NCBI GenBank assembly: GCA_003550325.1
Contig: QKWP01000869.1
Location: 70,122-134,121, forward strand
Direction of reading: 5' to 3'
Length of the DNA: 64,000 nucleotides
Origin: Gigaspora rosea
Taxonomy: Eukaryota > Glomeromycota > Glomeromycetes > Diversisporales > Gigasporaceae
Part shown: one piece after another, positions 56,106 through 64,000 of the stretch
Position numbering within the stretch: the first letter of the stretch is position 1
Layout of the letters: each line of letters starts with the position of its first letter
The notes under the pieces: generated by a model
Database searches by the model: none
What the model was told of the DNA's origin: nothing
What the model saw: the letters and a program-made list of their open reading frames with translations, nothing else
Program-made: the position numbers and the translations under genes

Positions 56106-58335
56106 CTATTTTGAGCTAATGATCAAAACTAAAACTTCTAAAGCTAATCCAAAACTAATCTGAAACTATACTGAAATTCTGAAACTATACCAAAATTCTG
56201 AAATAAAGTTGATATATTATAAACTTAGTTTTTTACTAACAAATGATAATTATTTATCTAAGAATCACTTTCTTGCAACTATTTTATTTTCAATATAACC
56301 ACTTACCCAACCCTATTTTCCCAACTATTACTATATTCTCAACAACTAAACTTTTCTCTGACAACTACTTCTTTTCAATACTATTCACAATTCCATAACT
56401 ATTACCACATACCAACAACTACTTCTTCTCCATACTATTTGCTACTTTACTAACAAAAACACTTCTCTAATTTCACACTTCTAACTTTTTTATGGCTATT
56501 TCTATGGGTCTAAATTGTAATACTAAAAATATTTAGATATTCTAAATTGTAAATATTTTTAGCTGCTAAAAATATTTTTGGACCTAAAATATTTTTGATT
56601 GTTAATTATTTTAGCTGCCTAAAATTTTTTAGTCAATTGAATATTTTCAACTACTGAATGTTTTAAATATAATTCTTTAATTATTCTTTGTTACTATATT
56701 TTTTTGCATATTAATTCATACTTACACATCTGTTTTCTTATACAGTATAACCCTGCAATAGTCACATTCACATTAGTCACAATCTTGCTATAGTCATCTT
56801 AATTTTCCTATTTAATTATATATATTATATATAAATTTTAGCTCTACCAAAGATAGTAATTTTTTCATATTTTTAATATTTTTGCCAAGATAAAAAACTT
56901 ATATTATTTTGAATAATTTAAATTACTTGCATATAGTATATAATAATTAAAATAATTCAACAAATACGAATTATTAATTATCAATGAATATGTATAAAAT
57001 TTAGCTAGCATTTAATATTTAAATGGCATATATTTAATTTATTTTATTTGCTTTTTATTATTTATAATGATTTTTTAATTTTTTACATTATTATTATTTT
57101 TTATTATTATTATATTTCTAATTTTTTTTACTTGCTTTTTTTTTAATAATTGTTAAATGGATACTGATTCTAAAATAAAATTCCAAATTGATATAAATTC
57201 AGAAATAATACAAAACAAGTATATATAAACTATTACTAACAGATCTCTTTAAGCTTCAAATTGCATTTATTACAATTTTATTTAGATATATTAATTCAGT
57301 TTTTTTTTAATTTTTATTAATTTTTATTTAATTGTATTAGGTTCACTTAGTTTTAATCAACTCACCATTAATTACTTCACAAAAAACTTAATTTTCAGAG
57401 AATTAATTTTAGGAAAGATTATTTTGTAATCAATTAATTCTATTTCATAAAAGCTATTTTACTAAAAGCTAATTTGCAAAAAATTAAATTTTAGTCAATG
57501 TTATTAGAGTTAAGTCTAGGCTTAAAATTGGTACAATTTATATAAAAATTGTTAGTACAATATACTGTATTGAATTAATCATCTGTAAAATAACCTTGTT
57601 CATAAATAATTACCTATAAACTAAATTATTAATAAGTTTTTGTTAGTGAAATAATTTGGATATAGATTCATTTATTTATTATATTTCAATAGTTTTATTT
57701 TTTTTAGAAGAATCAACAATATAATTTATATACAAGAAAAATAAGGTTTTAAACTTTTTAAAAATTAATTTACTACAATATTAATTATATTATATAGTTA
57801 ATAGATGCATAGCAACCAATAATGGTTTTACTTGATAACCAAAAGATCCAATGAATCACAGAGCAATTATTTTTACATGTAAAATACTTGAACCTAACTA
57901 ATAAAGTGAAATTATATAAATCATTCAAGGTAGATCTAAGCCTCAATTTCTTAACAAGTGAATTACTTAAAATATTTTATATTAGTCAACAAGAAACTGT
58001 AAAGAATTTGTGATACTATTGATAATATTATTATAAAAATTTTTTGCACAATATTATAATTTTGATCTCTTAGTAGATACAAAATCTTCACCAAAACAAG
58101 GACCTTATAATCTTGTACAATAAAATATTGTTTTTGATTTATTACTCATACAACTCAGAATAGATATATTTTAAAATCTACTTTTTAAAGAGAAAATAAA
58201 GCTATTAGCTATTTTAACCCATTTATTTTACCAACTTTTCAAATAAGAGAATTAAAACTGCTATGTATTTCATTAGAATTATTGGTTTTCACAGCAATTA
58301 CAGTACCAGAAATATTAGCACATAATTATAGAATA
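56106..58335. other. AT-rich region without gene
   Basis: 56110-56220 repeats CTGAAACTATACNAAAATT. 56260-56480 is a C/A/T low-G stretch with many CAACTA words. The rest is plain AT-rich DNA. Confidence 0.45.
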
Positions 58336-58337
58336 TA

Positions 58338-58675
58338 TGGGGTGTGGTCAATTAAAACAGCCCATTTTTACAATTTTTGAAAAATGAGTTTTTATTAGAT
58401 TCATATAAATTTGGACATAATTGACATTTTTTAATTATAAATGAAAGTCGATATGCATAATAAAAAATCAAGATAATGTAAAAGAAAAATTACATGAAGC
58501 TGCATAGAACCAGCACATCAAGGTTACCCGATAGCTACATATTATCTTTAGCTAATCAAAATAGTGAAATTTGATCAATCCCAGATTAGTCCAATAATCA
58601 AAACAAATGATTAAACTCAATTATCTCAAAATAAGATATATGTAAAAATGGGCTGTTTTAATTGACCATACCCCA
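58338..58675. mobile_element. 338-bp MITE
   Basis: Termini TGGGGTGTGGTCAATTAAAA and TGGGGTATGGTCAATTAAAA, each followed by CAGCCCATTTTTACA. TA at both sides. No ORF. Confidence 0.88.
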
Positions 58676-58814
58676 TATTTTCTGTAAACCTGTTTTTACT
58701 GCCTTTTAGAAGTAGCCTAAATAAGTATGAAATTTCTGCAACTTTGCATCTGGTGTTAAATTTAATATGCTAACCTGGACCACGAAAGGGTTGAGACATT
58801 TGAAGAAGAGTTAA

Positions 58815-59320
58815 CCCAGTGATTATCATGAATAATCACCTCAATATAATCACATGGTAATTTTGATTGATTGGTGATTCATTACGTACACTGTATAACA
58901 ATAACTAATCTAAAAGTACCAGTATAATAAATCAAAAATTTTTATTGGTGTGAATGAAAAAATGACAAAAAACCATTTAGCCACGGCAAAAAAAGTTCTG
59001 GTCATGTGATAATCTGCAAATTCAAAACAAACGTTCTAAGGAAAATTAAAAGAAATCACTTATTTCTCATAAAAATAACCTTCTGTGCACTAAATAAATT
59101 ATTCCTTGATCGATTTTATTATATAAAACGCTAACTCCAAACTCTATATAGATACTAACCCTAATACTAACACTAATCTAAATAAACTTATCAGTAATCA
59201 TGTGACCAAAACTTTTTAGTGCACATTATCAATTCATCACCTGACATTTGTTTACATTTTTTTGCCAATCAAAATCATCATGTGATTATATCGAGGTGAA
59301 AAACCATGATAATCACTGGG
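58815..59320. mobile_element. piggyBac-like MITE, TTAA target
   Basis: 506 bp, termini CCCAGTGATTATCATG at both ends, flanked by TTAA (58811-58814 and 59321-59324). TTAA plus CCY termini is the piggyBac signature. Sub-terminal CACCTCAATATAATCACATG also pairs with the right side. Interior shares CAAAACAAACGTTC with 32990 and 53790. Confidence 0.85.
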
Positions 59321-59769
59321 TTAATTCTTCAATTTTTCCAAAGGGTTCAGATTGCAAATGCATTAAATTCTAAGCCAATATGCTGTTACTGGATACAAAA
59401 TATCTAGTAACAGATTTATTTTTTTTCTTTATAGCAAACAAATTATCTAAGCTTAATTGAGTCTATTTGGCATATAAATAGTACTTATACAACCTATATT
59501 TATCATTAAAAAGAAAATATAATAATGTAAATAATATATTCTATTTCAAAAATTTTAATTTTAAGTTTACTTATATAACATTTCCAGTTTTAGTACAACT
59601 AAATTTAAAAAAATCAATAAATAAATTAGTTAAATTAACAAAAACATTTTTATCATATTTACGGTAATTTTGGAAAGTATGTTATAATTGAATAGTGGGA
59701 ACATCTTCATGACTACATATGTACCAGAAATGGAAGTATATAATTATCTTAGAAATAAAATAGTGTGTA

Positions 59770-60015
59770 CAAATTAGAGTTGCTAGTTGAAACAGGTTAA
59801 ACTAGTGAAACTATTGGTGAAACTATTGAAACTTAAAAAATGTTTTGGTAAAACTAGGTGAAACTAGGTGATAGTGAAACTGGTAAAACTGGAATACTGT
59901 TGAAACTGGTGATACTAGTAAAACTAGTAATACTAGTGAAACTAATAATACTGGTAATACTAGTGATACTGGTGAAATTGCTAGTGATATTGATAAAACT
60001 GGTAATACTAGTAAT
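59770..60015 (+). repeat. Degenerate 9-bp repeat (ACTAGTAAT / ACTGGTAAA)
   Basis: Long run of ACTAGTGAA, ACTGGTAAT and variants. Complementary-type runs (AGTATTACTAGT) occur at 60128-60200 and 63925-64000. They border the duplicated segments at 60210 and 63370. Confidence 0.75.
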
Positions 60016-60209
60016 GTTTAAAATTTTTCAAACAATTAACTTTGGTTTAAATAATTTTTTTAATTAAAATGCATAATTTTAAATTTATTAGTAATAAAAC
60101 TGCTCAAAATTATATTATCTAGATTTTATTATCAGTATTATTAGTATTACAGTATTGATAATTTTACTAGTCTACCATTTTCACTAGCATTTTTAGTATT
60201 ACTAACATC

Positions 60210-61345
60210 ACAATTGGATCCATTACCCTAGAATTTCATAGTGCTAATCAGGATCTATAAGGTGGCATAATTGTAATTTGTATAATACAGGAATTTAATT
60301 AAAAGTCTAATTGTTAATAGTCTAATATGTGTAACCAAGATAATTAAATATCAAGTTGATAATTTTGTATTTAAAAGAAAAGTGATTGGTTAATAAAAAA
60401 AGGGTAGCTTTTAGCTCTAGCGATAGTTGGCGATATTATTAGCCTTCAATCTTATCAGTTTTAAATATCTTTGCATTTTCTAAATAAAAAACTGTAGGGT
60501 GTGGCGCCTTAAAGAAGTGGTCAAGGTGTCACCCCCAAGCGGCAGGTCGACAGGTCGAATCCCACTATTGACATTTTGAAAATAGGCCTGTGTTCGGTAA
60601 CCATGTGGCTTAGATTAGTTGGGTTAAAAGCCTGTTACCTTGGTTCCACTATCTTGAATAGGAGCTACAGCGCAATGGTATTATTGTTACACCAGAAAAT
60701 CTAGGGAACCGGAGAAATGGAAACCTGTTTGGCAATTAGAAGTAATAGTGAAGATCTACAACAGTACTACCAAAAGAAGGTGGGTGGCCAGGATCGGAAT
60801 GAACCTAATAAGGGCCAATTCGGCTACTGATAGGTGGCTAAAAAAACCTCGTGTTGAAGTGTGTGGGACATGGGTCATGAGGTTAAACTTCCTGATATGT
60901 CAAAAGTAAGTATATTAGGTCTGGTGTGGCAAATCACTTCTGGGCACTTTAAAAGCATCCGGGGGATGTCGGGCATTTACTTGTTAAGTATGATTGGGTA
61001 AGCAATTTGATAATCAGAGGGTTTAAATAGGCAGCACCCATAGAGAGTTGTAGGTATTGTAGAACCTTCGGGCGGACTACTTAAATTAGATACCAAAAGT
61101 GTACGAGTGGCTAGTTGTATCCTCGTTACAATTTGTATATTCATGTATCATTGCAAAGTCTTAATAAAGAATGCACCAGCAAAATTGCCAAAGTTTAAAA
61201 AAAATAAATAAATAAATAAAAAACTGTATCTACATGAATGTATAAGGTGGAGTACCTGTACGATACGTCAGTCATTACATATATTAGCCAAGTGAGTGAA
61301 TTTTATTAGCAAAACCCACAAGTGCATAGTATATTAGAAATTGCT
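60210..61345 (+). repeat. Duplicated segment R1, copy 1 (with SINE insertion)
   Basis: TTGGATCCATTACCC, AATTTAATTAAAAGTCTAAT, ATCTTTGCATTTTCTAAATA and CCCACAAGTGCATA occur in the same order as in 63370-63910. This copy has the SINE at 60497 but lacks the MITE of copy 2, leaving ATATTATTAGCC as an empty site at 60433-60444. Confidence 0.8.
60497..61213 (+). repeat. SINE-like family F1, copy C, with 15-bp target duplication
   Basis: Starts GGGTGTGGCGCCTTAAAGAA, with CAGGTCGAATCCCACT as B-box. It is shorter than copy B through internal deletions and ends AATAAAGAATGCACCAGCAA, then an A/AAAT-rich tail. AAATAAAAAACTGTA flanks both sides exactly (60482-60496 and 61214-61228), and copy 2 of R1 has the empty site. 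This is strong evidence for target-primed retroposition. Confidence 0.88.
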
Positions 61346-61600
61346 ATAATAAAAGAACTGGGATAAGGGAACAGCTCTACTTGCTAAATACGTCGAAGTC
61401 ATACTTTATGAAGGTCCAAAAGAGTTTGTAGTTGTTAAATTGGTCATAATCAGTTAATTATAGGTACCTGGTGGTAATTGTATATGAATAACAAGTATAT
61501 TGTGTGACAAAAATATTTAGTTTAAGCAAAACAAAAAGAAAGAAGGACATTGTTAATAGAGTAGTGAAGTTCAAGAAATGAGGACTGAGCAAAGATATTA

Positions 61601-61965
61601 TATGAGCCCTCAAAAGTAGAAACCAAGGAATTTGACTATTTTTTGAAAATTGACCTATTTGATTGATTAGGTGTAAAATTTTAGGCCCAATTTTTTTACT
61701 TAATAATGAAAGTCTGATCACTTAATAAATTTTTGCATTACAACGATTAAAAGCTTTTAACACTATAATTTAAAAATAGATTTACTGAGATTTACCGATA
61801 GTAATATGAAATCTACCGATTTAATAATCCTGTTTAAACAGGTTTGTTAATCATAAATATCCTAATTTTAGATTGTTTTGATTTTGTGTAACTAATAGTT
61901 TTTGCCAATTTTCACAAAATCCATGATCAGCCAAATTCCTTGGTTTCTACTTTTGAGGGCCCATA
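61601..61965. mobile_element. 365-bp MITE
   Basis: Ends TATGAGCCCTCAAAAGTAGA and TATGGGCCCTCAAAAGTAGA, continuing AACCAAGGAATTTG. TA on both sides. A small palindrome (CCTGTTTAAACAGG) is inside. Confidence 0.88.
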
Positions 61966-62539
61966 TACCTAAGAAGTAAACAAAAGAAGATAGAAGGTGA
62001 AAATTTTCTGGCATTGTTGGTTAAAAGAGTGACAAAAATTGTTGTAAATGAGGTTATAAATAACCTAAATACTGTATGGATGAAGCAACGACAATGAAGG
62101 CATTAGCTGTATTACATTTGTCAATGCCAAGGACATTTAGCTTTTTTCTGCTCAGATCAAGCGAAACATGAATGTCAGAAACATAATATGAATGCATGAC
62201 TTATAAAAATTGGTAATAATAAAAAGAGTAATTGAATTAGAAAGAATAAAAGGAAAAAATAATAATAAATCACACAAGAGCAAAGTGACACAAATTTATA
62301 GAAGGAAATCTTATCTGTAAAGACCATTAAAAAAATAGATAAATCAAATGAAACTAAAGATGCTAAAGTTAAAAAGAATGAACATAAAACGTTCACTCAT
62401 TGTTGAAAAATTGCCAATATAGGTAAAACCAATAGAATTATTGAAGGTGGACATCATGATCAAGATGAACTGGTAGTAGTGATAGAAGTACCATTGGATG
62501 AAGTTTTGAAGATGGATGCTATATGAAGAGTCTATTAGT
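61966..62539. other. Region without recognised gene
   Basis: Fragments of frames only. The lower A/T extreme near 62090-62170 suggests old coding DNA, possibly the 5' part of the relic that follows. Confidence 0.35.
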
Positions 62540-63148
62540 GATATGGATATGCTTTGATGGTTTTAGTACATCAATATTGGTCAAGAAGATCAAGATCAAA
62601 AGACAGTTTTAGCGATGAAAGGTCTGCAAACTTATATCATGTAGATGGAACGTCAATTATAAAGACTGCTATTAATATGAAACTAGCAGTAAAAAGGACA
62701 AAAATAAATGTTCAAATGGTATTTGAACTCTGCTGAAAATGGAATTTCGAATAAAAAGGATGAATTTGAATTTGGCTATAGCAGAGATGTAGATACAATC
62801 AAGGAAGAGATGTTGGCATTTGAATAGAACCCAAAGGGTGCCAAAGGTGATAATTCAAGTGTACAAAGTAGTCTTGGATAAGGCGATCGAAGTGAAACTA
62901 AAGCTCATAAAAAGGAAATAAAGGAAGAGACAAATTATGAAATGTTAATTGGGTATAACTATAGTGTAAGGCGCACATTGAATAAAATTTCGAATAATGT
63001 CAAAGGTTCAGTCCCGATACTGAAATCATTGAAGTATGTTAAGAAAATTGGATTTTATAAACAACTCTACTTGGACCATGCAATTGGTTGTAATAGATTA
63101 GATATGCGATCTTTGGAAATAGAATTGACATACAAAGGGCAGAAATGA
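62540..63148 (+). pseudogene. Relic of a Sel1-like repeat protein
   Basis: Across frames, the pieces YLNSAENGISNKKDEFEFGY, SRDVDTIKEEMLAFE and AKGDNSSVQSSLG follow the Sel1 pattern of A-x-x-G-N/D-x-x-x-x-x-x-L-G-x-x-Y with a linker of DEKKAFEWYLKAA type. Stops and shifts occur near 62734, 62826 and 62879. The last part (62942-63148, ending KGQK) is open but unrecognised. Sel1-type repeats act as protein-protein adaptors and are numerous in arbuscular mycorrhizal fungi (established knowledge). Assignment is tentative. Confidence 0.45.
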
Positions 63149-63369
63149 TGCATGTATGAACAATAGTAAAAAAAACTTTATTATTACTATTAGTGTATAT
63201 ATGTTAATTAAATATTGTATTACTTATCTTAGTATATGTATTAATAGATAGTTTAAAGTAGATGTTTATTTATAATTTGAGCTGGTATATATTATAGACT
63301 AGTATGCACATGATGAAAATATTGCAAGTGTTGAAACTTCAGGGATAAAGATCTGGGGTCTAGCTCATA

Positions 63370-63910
63370 TCGCATTTGGATCCATTACCCAGAATTTTGT
63401 AGTGCCGATTGGGATCTATGAGATGGCATGATTGTGATTTGTATAATACAGAAATTTAATTAAAAGTCTAATTGTTAGATAGTCTAAAGCATATAACCTG
63501 GATAATTAAATATCCTATTGATAATCTTGTATCTAAAAGAAAAGCATTTGATTAATAAAAATAAGAGTAGCTTTTAGCCCTAGCAATAGTTGGCAATATT
63601 AGAGGAGTAACAAAAATCAGATGATTTTTTAGGAGGGGAGGGGGTAAAAAAAGTTGAAATTATATATAAGAACCTGACTATATATATATTAAGGAAGAGG
63701 GAGGGGGTAGGCCTCTGATAAAAAATAATCAGGTAATTAATGACACTGCCCTTATTAGCCTTTGATCTTATCAGTTTTAAATATCTTTGCATTTTTTAAG
63801 TAAAAAACTATATTTATGTGAATGCATATCTGTACAATGCATTAGTTATCATGTATATTAGTCAAGCAAGTAAATTTTATTAGCAAAACCCACAAGTGCA
63901 TATTATATTA
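63370..63910 (+). repeat. Duplicated segment R1, copy 2 (with MITE insertion)
   Basis: Counterpart of 60210-61345. At the SINE site of copy 1 it reads ATCTTTGCATTTTTTAAGTA, AAAAACTATATTTATGTGAA without interruption. Confidence 0.8.
63602..63751 (+). mobile_element. Tourist-like MITE, copy 3
   Basis: 150 bp from GAGGAGTAACAAAAATCAG to GACACTGCC C, flanked by TTA at 63599-63601 and 63752-63754. Deleting it with one TTA yields ATATTATTAGCC, exactly the sequence of R1 copy 1 at 60433. Confidence 0.9.
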
Positions 63911-64000
63911 AAAATAGCTGTAACACTGGTATCACTAGTATTACAGTATCATTAGTATTACTAGTATTACTAGTTTTACTAATTTACTAGTTTTATCAAT
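63911..64000 (+). repeat. ACTAGT-rich simple repeat at window end
   Basis: Runs of AGTATTACTAGT and CACTGGTATC continue to the end of the window. Confidence 0.7.

Overview
The window looks like nuclear DNA of an early-diverging fungus. The best guess is an arbuscular mycorrhizal fungus of the Rhizophagus type. That is inferred from the extreme A+T content, short GT-AG introns, a Plavaka-type transposase, a Sel1-like relic, lineage-restricted multi-exon gene families and dense MITE/SINE-like repeats. I cannot confirm the species without a search. Almost nothing here is ordinary gene space. One intact, expressed-looking gene (464 codons, 35798-37192) sits in a field of broken genes, transposons and satellites.

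Layout. 1-3.7 kb: a five-exon gene of unknown function, broken by a TA-type MITE, a stop and a frameshift, then a second MITE copy carrying a nested 239-bp hAT-like element. 3.9-7.9 kb: a decayed Plavaka transposase gene on the minus strand, itself hit by a 630-bp MITE. 8.2-10.0 kb: a MITE and a 1.1-kb non-coding retroposon copy. 10.3-21.2 kb: a second copy of the first gene family, cut at nearly the same codon by a 10.3-kb Ty3/Gypsy-type LTR element (minus strand). Its order is ORF1, gag, protease, a Cys-rich block, RT, RNase H, integrase and a 3' ORF. It has many lesions, a nested Tourist-like MITE and mismatched LTRs. 21.6-26.1 kb: a solo inverted LTR, SINE-like copies, MITEs and foldbacks.

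26.75-31.8 kb holds the most unusual structure. It is an array of 40 units of about 89 bp. Read on the minus strand, each unit looks like a minimal spliceosomal intron (GTRAGTATA at the start, a CTAAT-type branch site, TAG at the end), and each is separated from the next by exactly three nucleotides. If spliced, it would be a gene built of single-codon exons. If not, it is a satellite that mimics one with striking fidelity.

31.8-46 kb: tandem repeats, a palindromic ATTACATGTAAT element, a TTA-TSD MITE upstream of the intact gene, a 24-bp minisatellite with an 864-bp hAT-like insertion, further SINE and retroposon copies, foldbacks, and tRNA-like repeats. 46.9-50 kb: a decayed multi-exon gene with a C-terminal RING-like Cys/His cluster. 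50-64 kb: mostly AT-rich DNA with foldback elements, a piggyBac-like MITE, and a duplicated segment. One copy of that segment received a SINE and the other a MITE, so each shows the empty site of the other's insertion. A Sel1-like pseudogene lies at 62.5-63.1 kb.

Functionally the pieces do not form a pathway. The mobile elements explain most gene breakage, and the target-site duplications (TA, TTA/TAA, TTAA, 8 bp, 9-15 bp) separate the mechanisms involved. All family names rest on motifs read by eye, without database search.
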